Shown: positions 16,890 to 27,756, numbered from the stretch's first letter. The stretch: DNA of 64,000 bases from JAXLRU01 sp046330935 (GCA_046330935.1 JAXLRU010000002.1:1-64000), one strand, 5' to 3'. The notes: generated by a model not told the origin, from the letters alone. Numbers and translations are program-made.

Positions 16890-17468
16890 ATGAAGCTGCG
16901 TACCTCGTCGCCGCGGCGGCGTCTGGGCCTCGCAGCGGTGCCCCTGGCCATGCTGGCCAGCGCCGGCCTGGTGTACCAGGCGTCCCAGGCCGCATTCACC
17001 GCGAGCACGTCCACCGACACCAACAACTGGACCGCCGGCTCGGTGGCCCTCACCAACTCCTCCTCCGGCTCCGCGCTGTTCAACATCAGCGGGCTCGGCG
17101 GCGGCGCGACCGACACCAAGTGCGTGACCGTCACCTACAACGGTGACCTCACCGCCGGCGTCAAGCTGTACGCCACCTCGGTCAGCGGCACCGGCCTCGA
17201 CCAGTACCTCGACCTCACCATCGAGGAGGGCACCGGCGGCAACGCCGCGTGCGTCGGCTTCACCCCCGTGCGCACGCTGCACACGGGCACGCTCAAGAGC
17301 TTCACCGACGCCGCGACGAGCTTCAACACCGGGCTCACCCCCGCGTGGGCCGTCACCGGCGCCGGGCAGACCAACGTCTACCGCTTCACGTGGACGCTGC
17401 AGAACAACAACTCCGCCATGGGCAAGAACGCCCACGCAGCCTTCACCTGGGAGGCTCAGAACAGCTGA
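16890..17468 (+). CDS. TasA/CalY (camelysin)-like secreted protein
   Basis: 192-residue exported protein. After a basic start and one hydrophobic segment (LGLAAVPLAMLASAGLVYQ) comes AAFTASTSTDTNNWTAGSVALTNSS, the typical N-terminus of TasA/camelysin (peptidase M73-like) proteins: cleavage before the mature A-F-T segment, then the .W.AG.V.L motif. The rest is a beta-rich domain with two Cys (CVTV, CVGF). Related proteins form biofilm fibres. ATG 16890 has GGGAG five bases upstream and is preferred to ATG 16878. It is convergent with the diguanylate cyclase operon, whose distal member carries the same domain. No dedicated SipW-type peptidase gene is visible nearby. Confidence 0.75.
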   Translation: MKLRTSSPRRRLGLAAVPLAMLASAGLVYQASQAAFTASTSTDTNNWTAGSVALTNSSSGSALFNISGLGGGATDTKCVTVTYNGDLTAGVKLYATSVSGTGLDQYLDLTIEEGTGGNAACVGFTPVRTLHTGTLKSFTDAATSFNTGLTPAWAVTGAGQTNVYRFTWTLQNNNSAMGKNAHAAFTWEAQNS

Positions 17469-17506
17469 CGCTGGGCGACCAGACGACCGCCGACCACGGC
17501 GGCCGA

Positions 17507-17540
17507 GGGCCGGGACACCGCGACAACGCGATCCCGGCCC
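17507..17540 (+). terminator. Terminator of the TasA-like gene
   Basis: GGGCCGGGA (17507-17515) and TCCCGGCCC (17532-17540) form a 9-bp stem, followed by a T-containing stretch (ttcgcctttt). It begins 38 bases past the stop. Confidence 0.7.
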
Positions 17541-17704
17541 TTCGCCTTTTGCCCGGCGTCCCCCTGCGCCCCATCGGTCGCGACGGACCGGGGGGCACGG
17601 TCGACAGGGACGCACGGGGAGGACGGGCGGGGAGGGACGGGCAACCCGCGGGGGCGCGGGGGGCGCGGGAACGGGGGGGGGACGCTGCGCGGGGAGAAGA
17701 CGCC

Positions 17705-19281
<1,577 letters not shown>

Positions 19282-19282
<1 letters not shown>

Positions 19283-20673
19283 CACCTGCGCCACGGCACC
19301 CCCCGCCGGGGCGGCGCCTCGATCGGGGAGGGCAGCGGCGAGGCCAGCGGGGAGCCCGACCCCGAGGCATCGGCAGGCGGCCCGGACATCCACGGCAGGC
19401 GACGGGCGAGCGCGGCGCGCACGCCGAAGAGGTCGGCGAACTCCAGCTCGTCGTCGCGCTGACGGCGGCGGGCCAGGGCGAGCTTGGGGTCGCGGGCATC
19501 GATCCGGTATTGCACCAGGAGGAACAGCACGGCCATCACGATGACGACGAGGGGGTACTGAGGACTGGCGATGACGGCCGCGACGGTCTCGCCCGCACGC
19601 TCGGCGGCCTCGGGCCCGATCAGCGTGGTCAGGCCCGTGCTGACCAGCGACCCGAGCGCCTTGCCGACCTTGGCGGGGACCGCCTTCACGGTGGTCACGG
19701 CACCGATGACGACGTCGGCGCGCTTGCCGGGCCCGTCGGAGGTGCCGCCGTCGCTGCTGCCACCCGAGCCCCCGCCCAGCGAGCCGGTGGGGACCGGCCG
19801 CGTCGGGGTGGGCGTGCCGGGGGTGGTGGGGATGCTGTTGTCGATCGTGCCGCTCGGGTCCGGCGAGGGAACTGCCGTGGTGACGGCCGGGGCGCTGGTC
19901 GTGGGCGGCACGGCGGTCTGGCTGGCGACGGGCGTCGTCGGGTCCGGAGTCGGTGTCGCGGTCGTGGGCGCCGCGGTGGTGGGGACCGCGGTCGTCGGCG
20001 GGGCGGTCGTCGGCGTGGGGGTGTGCGTGGTCGGCCGCGGCGCGGTCGTGGTGGGCGACGGCGACGGCGTGGTCGACGTCGGCGTGGGCGTCACCGGGGG
20101 GAGGCTGCCGGGGACGAGGCGCCAGGCGAACTTGCCGCTCGCGGAGGTGCCACCGGCGACGTTCGCGCCGGCGGCGATCACGGCCGAGATCCGGAAGGTG
20201 CGGTTGGCGACCAGGGCGGGCTGCCAGCCGGTGGTGACGCCGTCCCCGGCGACGGCGGCGAGCGCGGTGAGGCTGCCCGACCACACGGAGGTGCCGGTGA
20301 AGCCGACGCAGCTGCCGCCCCCGCCGCCCGTGCCCATCTCGACGGTCAGCCGCAGGTCGTCGGCGAGGGCGCCGCTGACGCCGACGGCGGCCACGCTCAC
20401 CGTGTCGCCGGGTATGGCGCCGGTGGCGGCCACGGTGAGGCAGGCGGTCTGGGGGTGAGCGGAGCCGAGCGGGCGGGAGCCGTCGAAGAGCGCGCCGGCG
20501 GCGTCACTGGTGAGGTCGACGGTGGCCTGGGCCGAGACGGCCTCCGCGGGCCCCGCGTACCAGCCGACCGCACTCAGCAGCAGCACGACGGCTGCCACGA
20601 GCGCCGGACGGCGCCGTTGCGCCCCGGTCTCGCGCGCGCGCGCCACCGCCCTGCCCGACCGCGTCACCGGCAC
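19282..20673 (-). CDS. Membrane-anchored TasA/CalY-like protein with Pro/Thr stalk
   Basis: 463 residues. Signal/anchor segment (PALVAAVVLLLSAVGWYAGPAEA), then a domain homologous to the TasA-like protein at 16890 (ACLTVAATG...VSGALADDLRLTVEMGTGG...SCVGFTGTSVWSGSL). A ~115-residue Thr/Pro-rich stalk (about 190-305) follows, then a Gly/Ser linker, a TM helix (PQYPLVVIVMAVLFLLVQY) and a ~75-residue cytoplasmic tail. It looks like an envelope-spanning anchor displaying the fibre domain. GTG 20673 has GAGG close upstream. It is coupled to the GGDEF gene by a start/stop overlap. No characterised homologue is recognised. Confidence 0.7.
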
Positions 20674-20717
20674 CTGCCTCGCTCAGGTCGTTCGCCTGGT
20701 CAAACCCTTCGGGTTGC
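20668..20717 (-). promoter_or_regulatory. Candidate structured leader RNA of the anchored TasA-like / GGDEF operon
   Basis: The minus-strand leader folds as AACCC-gaa-GGGTT, then CAGG-cgaacga-CCTG. The same CCTG can instead pair with the CAGGT that covers the GTG start, trapping the GAGG ribosome-binding site in the loop. GGCA and TGCC ends can also close the whole element. The mutually exclusive pairing looks like an attenuator. It does not match the c-di-GMP-I consensus (no GACGCAAAGCC). Confidence 0.3.
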
Positions 20718-20852
20718 CATCGGCGCTGACGCGGGGCGTCTTGAGCGGTCACGGTGGGTGTTCGTGGATAGCTGGGTCACAGGTCGTGTGGACCCTTACG
20801 GACGAGACGGGCAGGGGCACCGATCACGCACGGCGCCCGCCCGACGAGCGCG

Positions 20853-21101
20853 TCAGTCCAGCACGGCGACGCGGACGACGTCCTCGATCACGGGGTTCGA
20901 CAGTAGCGTCGCCGCGGCCTCGCGCACCTGGTCGAGCACCGCCTCGGTGACCTCGCCCTCGACCTCGAGCTCGAACCGCTTGCCCTGCCGCACGCCGGTG
21001 ACGTCCGCGAACCCGAGCCGGGCCAGCGCGCCCACGACGGCCTTGCCCTGGGGGTCGAGGATCTCCGGCTTCGGCATGACGTCGACGACGACCCGTCCCA
21101 T
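20853..21101 (-). CDS. purS: Phosphoribosylformylglycinamidine synthase, small subunit
   Basis: 82-residue PurS, the dimeric scaffold that docks PurQ onto PurL. Seen: GRVVVDVMPKPEILDPQGKAV at the N-terminus, ALARLGFADVTGVRQGKRFEL in the middle and a short beta-strand end. Length is normal. In most actinobacteria purS directly precedes purQ. Here 4.3 kb carrying the TasA/GGDEF module lies between them, so it needs its own expression signals. Confidence 0.95.
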   Translation of the reverse strand: MGRVVVDVMPKPEILDPQGKAVVGALARLGFADVTGVRQGKRFELEVEGEVTEAVLDQVREAAATLLSNPVIEDVVRVAVLD

Positions 21102-21146
21102 GGCGGTGCGCTCCCTGCATCCTCGGGTGGCTGATGACCGGCGGTC

Positions 21147-21152
21147 AGCCTA
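21147..21152 (-). promoter_or_regulatory. -10 box (TAGGCT) of purS
   Basis: Minus-strand TAGGCT 45 bases before the purS start; the -35 region is not clear. Confidence 0.45.
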
Positions 21153-21166
21153 GCCGCCCGGCGGGG

Positions 21167-21829
21167 TCACAGAGTCGCCGCACCCTGCCCGGCGATGTCG
21201 CGCAGCTGCGAGCCCGCCGGGAGGAAGCCGCCCACCACGCTGGTGAACAGCCCTCGCCCGGGCGGCGCGAGCAGCGCGTCGTGGATCGGGACGACCACGG
21301 GCGCGGCCACCGCGCGGGCGAACTCGACGGTCTCCTTCAGAGCCGCCCAGGGCGAGACCAGCGGCAGGCCGAGGACGTCGACGGCACCGCCGGTGATCTC
21401 GGGGACCACCTCGTAGCTGTCGCCGGGGTGGAACAGGGTCGGCTCGCCTGCGCCGGAGAACAGGATCCCCACGTTGCCGATCAGGGGGATGTCCTCGTGG
21501 ATCACCGCGTGCACGCCGCCGACGGCCCGCAGCGAGAGCCCGCCCACGGCGGCCGAGTCGCCGGGGCGCAGCGCCGTGACCTCGATCTCCTTGCCGCGCA
21601 GGTCCTCGGCGACGGACGCCTCGGCGAGGACGGCGGCAGCCGGGTTGTTCGCGACGATCCCCGGGAAGGTGGCCGGGTCGAGGTGGTCGATGTGGGAGTG
21701 CGTGACGACGATCGCGTCGAGCTCGCGGAGGTCGGCGGCGGCGGGCGCGAAGGCGCCGGGGTCGACGAGCACGCGGACCCCCGCGGCCTCCAGCAGCAGG
21801 CAGGACTGTCCGAGATGGGTGATCTGCAC
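21167..21829 (-). CDS. MBL-fold metal-dependent hydrolase (UlaG-like)
   Basis: 220-residue small metallo-beta-lactamase-fold protein. Starts MQITHLGQSCLLLE and carries the metal-binding THSHIDHLD motif (residues ~43-51), FHPGDSY with the later metal Asp, and VVPIHDALL with a C-terminal His. This layout matches the UlaG-like/YtnP-like group, whose substrates are mostly unknown. It is the first gene upstream of purS on the same strand, but a purS -10 box lies between them. A housekeeping hydrolase role is all that can be inferred. Confidence 0.85.
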   Translation of the reverse strand: MQITHLGQSCLLLEAAGVRVLVDPGAFAPAAADLRELDAIVVTHSHIDHLDPATFPGIVANNPAAAVLAEASVAEDLRGKEIEVTALRPGDSAAVGGLSLRAVGGVHAVIHEDIPLIGNVGILFSGAGEPTLFHPGDSYEVVPEITGGAVDVLGLPLVSPWAALKETVEFARAVAAPVVVPIHDALLAPPGRGLFTSVVGGFLPAGSQLRDIAGQGAATL

Positions 21830-21907
21830 CCACCCACCATGGCACGGCCACGTCGGGGCGGGCGAGGCGCCGCGCAGGCCGCCCGGCCGGCTCGGGCCCC
21901 GACCGGC

Positions 21908-24900
21908 TCAGGCCCCGTTCGAGACCGGCGCGGCGAGCGAGACCAGTGCGCCGGCCACCTCGTCGACGGGCGCGAGCAGGACGTCGGCCACGGGGAGGCG
22001 GGTGAGCAGCGAGGGGTCGAACGTGACGTCCTGTTCGGTGACGGCGGCCTGCAGCTCGGCGAGCCGGTTGCCGGCACTCGTCAACGACGCGGTGAGCTGC
22101 TCGGCGGTCGCCGACGGCGCGAGGTCGACGTGCACGAGCGTCAGGCCCGCCACCCGCTGTCCGGACATCTCGGGCACGAGCAGGACGATCCGCCCGTCGG
22201 AGCGACCCCGCTCCAGGCGCACCGAGCGGGTCTGCGCCGCGAGCATCTTGGAGCCCGACAGCGCCCCGCCGCCCTCCACCCGCGAGCTGAGCGTCGCCGC
22301 GACGCCGGTCTTGCGGATCACCCGGATCTGCGGGCCGGACACGCCCGGGGTGATCGCGTAGCGCGTGGCGCCGCGCACGGCCGCCACGACCGGCCCGTGG
22401 GCGCGCAGCGTGAGCAGCGTCGCGTAGGACAGCGCGTCGTGGCGCACGCCCGCCTCGAGCACCGCGCGGGCGAGGACGCCGTCGAACAGCTCCGCGCCGG
22501 AGCGCGAGGTGCCGACGGTCACCGTCTTGGCCTGGTGCTTCACCGAATCGATCGAGCGGGTCAACTCCTCGACGCCGTCGGTCAGCGACTGGCGGACGGC
22601 GTCGCGCGGGTCGGCCGCGGCGGACATGCCCGCGGCCGACAGGACGACGTCGGCGGGCAGCATCCCCTGCAGGTACCAGGCGGCGGCCGCGAGCCGTCCG
22701 GCGAGGTCGCTCGACAGGGCCCCGCGCAACTCCCCGCGCAGGCTGCGTTCCACGAACCGGACCAGCGGCTCCGCCACGACCTCGGCGTCGTCGGGCGTCG
22801 CGGAGGCGCCCTCCTCGCCCGTGGCGTCGGTCAGCTCCAGCGCGGCGAGGGCGGCGCGCAGGTCGTCGGCCTCGGCGTCGATCGCGCGGGCGGCGTAGTA
22901 GGCGAACAGGTGCCCGGCGGCGGTGCTCAGCACCCAGGCGAGCGCCGGGTGGGCGTCGGGGACGACGATCACGTGCTCGGTGGGCCAGTCGGCCTCGCTG
23001 CCCCGCTCGGCGATCACCAGCGGGGTGTTGCGGTGCGCGGAGAAGATGGCGACCTCCTTGCGGAGGTCGGACATCTGGGTCACCGGCGAGCCGGGCGTGC
23101 AGACGAGGATGAGCGACTCGGCGGAGAGGTCGATGTGCTTCTTGTCCTCCACCGCGTCGACGGCCACGCCGCGGTAGCACAGCTCGGACAGCTTGATCCG
23201 CACCTCGGCGGCGGCGATCCGGTTGGCGCCGGACCCGACCACGGCCCACGAGGAGTGCCGGGGCCCGACCTTCGCGGCGATCGCGGCGATCGCCTCGCGG
23301 GAGTCCTGGATCTCCTCGAGCTTGCCGGGGATCTCCAGCAGGGTGCGCAGGAACTCGTCCTCGCGGTCGCGGTCCAGCACCCCCGCAGCCCGGGCGAGGC
23401 CCAGCCCCAGCAGCATGCCCGCCGCGATCTGGGCGTAGAACGCCTTCGTCGAGGCGACGGCCATCTCGATGTCGCGCCCGTCACCGGTGTAGATGACGCC
23501 GTCGGACTTCGTCACGAGGTCGGACTGGCGGCGGTTGACGATGGCCAGGACGGTCGCGCCGCGGGCGTGGGCGAGGTCGACGGTGCGGTTGGTGTCGGTG
23601 GTCGTGCCCGACTGGCTCACCGCCACGATCATGGTGCGCGACATGTCCCGGGGCAGCCGCGACGCCGACAGCTCCGAGGCGGGGACGCTGCTCACCCGCG
23701 GCCCGTAGTCCAGCAGCGAGCCGATCAGGTGCGCGACGCCCGAGGCGGCCACGGCCGCCGTCCCCTGACCGATGACGACGATCTCCTCGAACCCGCCGTC
23801 CTGCAGCCGCTTGATCGCCGCGTCGGGCAGCGACGAGGCCGGCAGCGCCACGGACAGCCGGCCGCCCACCTCGCGCACTCGCCCGCGCAGGGTCTTGCGG
23901 AACGACGTCGGGGCCTCGGCCAGCTCCTTCTCCAGGTAGCGGTCGTAGCCGCGCAGGGCGACGTCGCGGGTGGTCAGCTCGGCGACGAGGACGTCGGCCT
24001 CGGACACCGCGCGGGTGGAGCCGTCGGGCTCCACCAGCACGACGCCCTCGAGCGTGCCGCCGGCCCGGCCGTCCACGCGCACGACGGCGCCGCGGGACTT
24101 GATCTCGTCCCCCGCGAGCTTCTCCAGCGACAGGTAGCGGTGCGAGCGCGCGACGAGGCCGAAGATCTCGCTGGCCACCATGTAGCCGAACGGGGACAGC
24201 CCCACGTAGAGGCCCTGCCCGCCGCCCTTGACGGCGAACACGAGCGCCTGCGGGTCGTCGTCGGCCTGGACGCCGATCGCCATGGACCCCTCGAAGGAGC
24301 GCAGGCAGTCGGCCATCGCCGCCGCGGTGTCCAGGCCCTTGCCGAGGCGGCGCTGGGCCATCAGCGGGATGACCTTGGCGTCGGTGGTGATACCGGGCAG
24401 GTCGGGCAGGAACTCCGCCTCGCGCAGGGCGAGGTGGTTGTCGATGTCGCCGTTGAGGACGGCGATCGCGTAGCGGGCGGCGGTCTCCCCCGCCACGCCG
24501 ACGCTGTTGAGCGGGTGGGCGTTGGCCGCGTTGACGCGGCCCACGCTGGCCCAGCGGGTGTGGCTGAGCACCGACAGCCGAGCCGAGGGCAGCCGGAGCA
24601 CGGCCTGGACGTCGACGTCGGCGGCGAGCTGCTCGCGGATCGAGCGCACGTTGTCGCCGAGCTGGCCCACGATCGAGGCCGTCTTGTAGACCACGGACAC
24701 CGCGTCGGGCAGCAGCACGACCGCCCCGCTGCGGAACATGACGTCGGCGCGCTCGGCCAGTCGGGCCGGCACGCTCGCGCGGTCGGCCTCGTCGAGGCGG
24801 ATCCACAGGTGCACCCCGGCGCTGTCGCGGCCGCGCACCTCCAGGCGGTCGATGGCGTCGAGCGCGGCGTCGACCGCCCACAGCCCCACGGTCGAGGTCG

Positions 24901-25423
24901 GCGACAACCGGCCGACGCCGAGGGCCTCCCCCGCCGGCGACGGCCCGTCGAGCAGCCCCGCGAGGGCCCGCACCCGCGACGCCGCGCAGATCCTGTCCTC
25001 ACGCACCGCCCACACCAGGTCGAGGGTCGTGCGCAGCTGCTGCTGGACGGCCTCGACCTCGTCGGGCTCCCACCCCCCTGCCTCGGTGTCGAGCCACGCG
25101 TCGATGCCCTCGACCTCCACGGTGAGGGCGTGCGCCGCGTCCGTCGCCTGCGCCGCGAAGGCGGTGTCGACGACGAGCGCGTACCCCGCGGGCATCGCGG
25201 AGAAGTCCGCCAGGACTCCACCGAGAGTGCCGGCCAGCCCTCTCAGGGCCTCGACGATCGCGGACGCGTCGGCACCCGAGGACAGCCCCGACCGCACGGC
25301 TGCGGCGTCGGAGCCCGCCGACCGCAGGGCCGCGAGCGCCGAGGCGGCCTCGCCCTCCGTCCGCGTGCCGGACGCGTCGGTCCACCGGTCGTAGGCAGGG
25401 AGGACGGCGACGATCCCGCACAT
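21908..25423 (-). CDS. Giant GlmS-like protein (glutaminase plus SIS domains, ~1170 aa)
   Basis: 1171 residues, about twice normal GlmS (~610). It keeps the Ntn glutaminase start MCGIVAVLP (Cys2), but ~170 residues are inserted before the next conserved block (RGRDSAGVHLW, then SHTRWASVGRVNAANAHPLN, LNGDIDNH). Two SIS sugar-isomerase domains follow (SQSGTTTDTNRTVDLAHARG; GSGANRIAAAEVRIKLSELCYRG.AVDAVEDKKHIDL). The last ~300 residues are an extra domain (GTSRSGAELFDGVLARAVLEAGVRHD) with no recognised fold. It may make glucosamine-6-phosphate or act on a related ketose phosphate. Whether it replaces or supplements a canonical GlmS cannot be told here. Confidence 0.85.
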   Translation of the reverse strand: MCGIVAVLPAYDRWTDASGTRTEGEAASALAALRSAGSDAAAVRSGLSSGADASAIVEALRGLAGTLGGVLADFSAMPAGYALVVDTAFAAQATDAAHALTVEVEGIDAWLDTEAGGWEPDEVEAVQQQLRTTLDLVWAVREDRICAASRVRALAGLLDGPSPAGEALGVGRLSPTSTVGLWAVDAALDAIDRLEVRGRDSAGVHLWIRLDEADRASVPARLAERADVMFRSGAVVLLPDAVSVVYKTASIVGQLGDNVRSIREQLAADVDVQAVLRLPSARLSVLSHTRWASVGRVNAANAHPLNSVGVAGETAARYAIAVLNGDIDNHLALREAEFLPDLPGITTDAKVIPLMAQRRLGKGLDTAAAMADCLRSFEGSMAIGVQADDDPQALVFAVKGGGQGLYVGLSPFGYMVASEIFGLVARSHRYLSLEKLAGDEIKSRGAVVRVDGRAGGTLEGVVLVEPDGSTRAVSEADVLVAELTTRDVALRGYDRYLEKELAEAPTSFRKTLRGRVREVGGRLSVALPASSLPDAAIKRLQDGGFEEIVVIGQGTAAVAASGVAHLIGSLLDYGPRVSSVPASELSASRLPRDMSRTMIVAVSQSGTTTDTNRTVDLAHARGATVLAIVNRRQSDLVTKSDGVIYTGDGRDIEMAVASTKAFYAQIAAGMLLGLGLARAAGVLDRDREDEFLRTLLEIPGKLEEIQDSREAIAAIAAKVGPRHSSWAVVGSGANRIAAAEVRIKLSELCYRGVAVDAVEDKKHIDLSAESLILVCTPGSPVTQMSDLRKEVAIFSAHRNTPLVIAERGSEADWPTEHVIVVPDAHPALAWVLSTAAGHLFAYYAARAIDAEADDLRAALAALELTDATGEEGASATPDDAEVVAEPLVRFVERSLRGELRGALSSDLAGRLAAAAWYLQGMLPADVVLSAAGMSAAADPRDAVRQSLTDGVEELTRSIDSVKHQAKTVTVGTSRSGAELFDGVLARAVLEAGVRHDALSYATLLTLRAHGPVVAAVRGATRYAITPGVSGPQIRVIRKTGVAATLSSRVEGGGALSGSKMLAAQTRSVRLERGRSDGRIVLLVPEMSGQRVAGLTLVHVDLAPSATAEQLTASLTSAGNRLAELQAAVTEQDVTFDPSLLTRLPVADVLLAPVDEVAGALVSLAAPVSNGA

Positions 25424-25483
25424 GTCAGAGGGCTCCCAGATCGGGTCGAGGTTCCGGCACGGACAGCACGGCTGAGGGCGGCG

Positions 25484-25489
25484 AGTCTA
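25484..25489 (-). promoter_or_regulatory. -10 box (TAGACT) of the GlmS-like gene
   Basis: Minus-strand TAGACT about 60 bases upstream of the ATG; no convincing -35. Confidence 0.35.
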
Positions 25490-25498
25490 CCCGCTGGT

Positions 25499-25536
25499 CC
25501 TCGTCCCGCCCCGGCAGTTGGCGGGGCGGGACGAGG
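25499..25536 (-). terminator. Terminator of the Ig-like secreted gene pair
   Basis: CCTCGTCCCGCCCC (25499-25512) pairs perfectly with GGGGCGGGACGAGG (25523-25536): a 14-bp stem and 10-base loop, 24 bases past the stop of the 25561 gene. Confidence 0.85.
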
Positions 25537-25560
25537 GTCGGTGCCCGCGGGCGGCGCCGG

Positions 25561-26640
25561 TCAGGGCTGCTGGGCCGGGGCGATCTCGACGGCGATCAGC
25601 TGCCAGGCGCCGCACGCGGGGGTCTTCAGGCCCACGGTCACCGGCGTGCCGGCCACCGACGCGGCGTCGACCGTCTGGAGCCATGCCGTGCCGGACTGGC
25701 GGGGAGTGGCGGAGTCGCGCATCGTGGCGCCGTCGACGGGGGTCCTGCCCGCCAGGCACGTGTCGTGACCGATCACCCAGATCTGGCTGCCGGTCGTCGT
25801 CGGCGTCACCTCGACGGTGGCCGTGCCGGGCCAGCTTCCGTGGGTGTTGGCGAGGACCTTCACCGGTGCGGCCCCGAAGAAGGCCGCGTGCCCGATCAGG
25901 CCGCCGAACCCGGGCTTGCCGAGGACGGCCTCGGGGCGCACGGAGTCGGTGGCCTTCGTGGACTCCCACACCTCGACGGTGCCGTTGCTGCCGCCCGCGC
26001 CGTCGCTGTCGTCGGAGTCCGCGACCTTCGTATAGAGCGGGCTCGTGTGCCAGCGTCCCGACTCGATGCTGCGGACCGACTGCTGGGCGCCGAAGGGCCC
26101 GTCCGCCGCCACGAAGATCACCCGGCGGGCCTGGGGTCGCGAGGTCCGGTAGAGGGCGCGCAGGCCGCGCACCGTGAAGCCCGCCCCGGGGGCGACGGCA
26201 TGCCCGGCGTAGTCCTTGAGCCGCAGCGGCTCGACGGCCTCGAACGGCAGCACGAGCCGGCCCAGGGACTTCCGGTACCGCTGGTCACCCGAGTAATGCG
26301 CGTCGAACGGCACGGTGCCGTCCTGGCTCACCAGCCAGTCGACGGCCACCGAGCAGGAGGCGACGCCGGCGACGACCGGGACGGGCCCACAGCCGATGTC
26401 GCGCTTGCCGGAGAACGCCACCGACCCGCCCGTGACGAGTGCGGACCCGCTGCTGACGTGGGCGGTGAGGACGACGGTGTCGCCCTCGCGGACGGCGTCG
26501 AGGTCGGCCGTCAGGGTGGTCGTCGTCAGCGACCGCGGCACGGCCTGGGCGGGCCCGGCGAAGCCGAGGCCGGTGGCGGCGAGCACCGCCAGAGCGGTGA
26601 GGACGGTGGCGGTGGACCGCCGGGAGGTCAGGGTGCTCAC
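25561..26640 (-). CDS. Secreted Ig-like domain protein
   Basis: 359 residues. Signal peptide with cleavage after AQA (~residue 33). The next ~100 residues form a bacterial Ig-like (Ig_3/Big_5 type) domain: LTADLDAVREGDTVVLTAHVSSGSALVTGGSVAFSG, two Cys (GCGPVPVV, ASCSV), ending FDAHYSGDQRYRKS. The rest (VIFVAADGPFGAQQSV...WLQTVDAASVAG) is shared with the next gene upstream and ends with GAWQLIAVEIAP. The two are tandem paralogues three bases apart and co-transcribed. No catalytic motif is seen; a surface or matrix role is likely. Confidence 0.7.
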   Translation of the reverse strand: MSTLTSRRSTATVLTALAVLAATGLGFAGPAQAVPRSLTTTTLTADLDAVREGDTVVLTAHVSSGSALVTGGSVAFSGKRDIGCGPVPVVAGVASCSVAVDWLVSQDGTVPFDAHYSGDQRYRKSLGRLVLPFEAVEPLRLKDYAGHAVAPGAGFTVRGLRALYRTSRPQARRVIFVAADGPFGAQQSVRSIESGRWHTSPLYTKVADSDDSDGAGGSNGTVEVWESTKATDSVRPEAVLGKPGFGGLIGHAAFFGAAPVKVLANTHGSWPGTATVEVTPTTTGSQIWVIGHDTCLAGRTPVDGATMRDSATPRQSGTAWLQTVDAASVAGTPVTVGLKTPACGAWQLIAVEIAPAQQP

Positions 26641-26643
26641 GGC

Positions 26644-27756
26644 TCAGCTCCAGGTGGTGATGTCGACGGCGGACAGCTGCCAGGGGCCCGGCACGGTGGC
26701 CGAGGCGGTGACGGCCTGCCCCGGGGTGGGCGCGGTGGCCACGAGCTGCAGCCACCCGGCGCCGTGGGCGTTCGGGTCGACGTAGCCGGTGACGATCTGC
26801 TGGCCCGGGGCCGGGGTGGGCAGCGCGGTGGCGCCGTCGGCCCAGCCCGCGGCGAGCACGAGCGTGCGGTCCTCCACCGGCGTCAGCGCCACGCTGGCCG
26901 GGCCCGAGTCGCCGGCCGCGGCGGCGCCCAGGGTGGGCACCGGCGCGTCGCTCATCTTGATCACGGTGATCGAGGCCGGGTACCCGGGCTTGTCGAGCGT
27001 CGCGGTCACGCGGCCCGCGGCGTAGTGCCACGGGGTGTCCGTCGCCCAGATCTCGCTCACCCCACGGGTACCGGAGACTCCGGTGACCCTGTGCCACGGC
27101 CCGGCGGGGCTGGTCACCGACGTGACCGCCTGCCCGCCCTCCTCGGGGCCCGCGGCGGTCACGAAAGCGATCAACGTTCCGGACTCGCCCTGGAGCCCGG
27201 GCGAGACGACGGCGGGCCGGGCGGCGGTCGTCTTGCCCATGGCGATCTGGTGGATGGTCGGGGTGCTCGCCCCGAACCCGACGCGGAACCACCCGTCGTC
27301 GCCGACCTGGGCCTGACCCCTGCGGTAGGTCGAGTCCCCGCTGTAACGCGCGCGGATCCGGATCACGGAGCTGGTGGTCGGGTAGCGGTAGACGGCCGTG
27401 CACGAGGCGACGCCGTCCACGACCGGCACCTCGACGCAGTCGGAGATCCCCACGTTGAGGAACGTCACCGTGCCGGTGGGCTTCTCCGTGCGGCCGCCCG
27501 TGATGGTCGCGGTGACCTGGACGGGCCGGCCCACCTTGGTCGAGTGCCCCACGACGTCGTGGGCGACGACGATCTTCACGGTGCCCCGCGAGTCCTTCGC
27601 CGCCTCGGCCGGAGCGGCGGCGGCGAGCATCCCGAGCGACGCGAGCAGGGCCGCCGACGTGACCAGGCCGCCGGCGGCGGTTCGGCGTCGACGGCGCGTG
27701 CCGGGCGCGGGCCGCCGGCCGGAACCGGCGCGCGCGGTGAACGGGTGTGACGTCAT
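26644..27756 (-). CDS. Secreted Ig-like domain protein, paralogue
   Basis: 370 residues. Twin-Arg-like basic leader (TRRRRRTAAGGL) and hydrophobic core, cleavage near AEA. It has the same layout as the 25561 product: Ig-like domain (GRPVQVTATITGGRTEKPTGTVTFLNVG...RYSGDSTYRRG) and the shared C-terminal module (LIAFVTAAGPEEGGQAVTSVTS...GPWQLSAVDITTWS). ATG 27756 is preceded by AGGGGG five bases away; a longer in-frame extension is rejected. The gene is first in a two-gene unit driven by a TGCAAC-N17-CGTC element 54 bases upstream. Confidence 0.7.
   Translation of the reverse strand: MTSHPFTARAGSGRRPAPGTRRRRRTAAGGLVTSAALLASLGMLAAAAPAEAAKDSRGTVKIVVAHDVVGHSTKVGRPVQVTATITGGRTEKPTGTVTFLNVGISDCVEVPVVDGVASCTAVYRYPTTSSVIRIRARYSGDSTYRRGQAQVGDDGWFRVGFGASTPTIHQIAMGKTTAARPAVVSPGLQGESGTLIAFVTAAGPEEGGQAVTSVTSPAGPWHRVTGVSGTRGVSEIWATDTPWHYAAGRVTATLDKPGYPASITVIKMSDAPVPTLGAAAAGDSGPASVALTPVEDRTLVLAAGWADGATALPTPAPGQQIVTGYVDPNAHGAGWLQLVATAPTPGQAVTASATVPGPWQLSAVDITTWS

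Noticed and set aside
19801..20090. Tandem repeat or CRISPR-like array
   Set aside because: The repetitive sequence encodes the Thr/Pro stalk of a protein; no spacer structure.
20668..20717. Class I c-di-GMP riboswitch
   Set aside because: The conserved GACGCAAAGCC and tetraloop-receptor segments are missing; kept only as an unclassified leader.
21134..25768. 1544-residue plus-strand ORF opposite the GlmS-like gene
   Set aside because: Antisense shadow caused by high GC at third positions.
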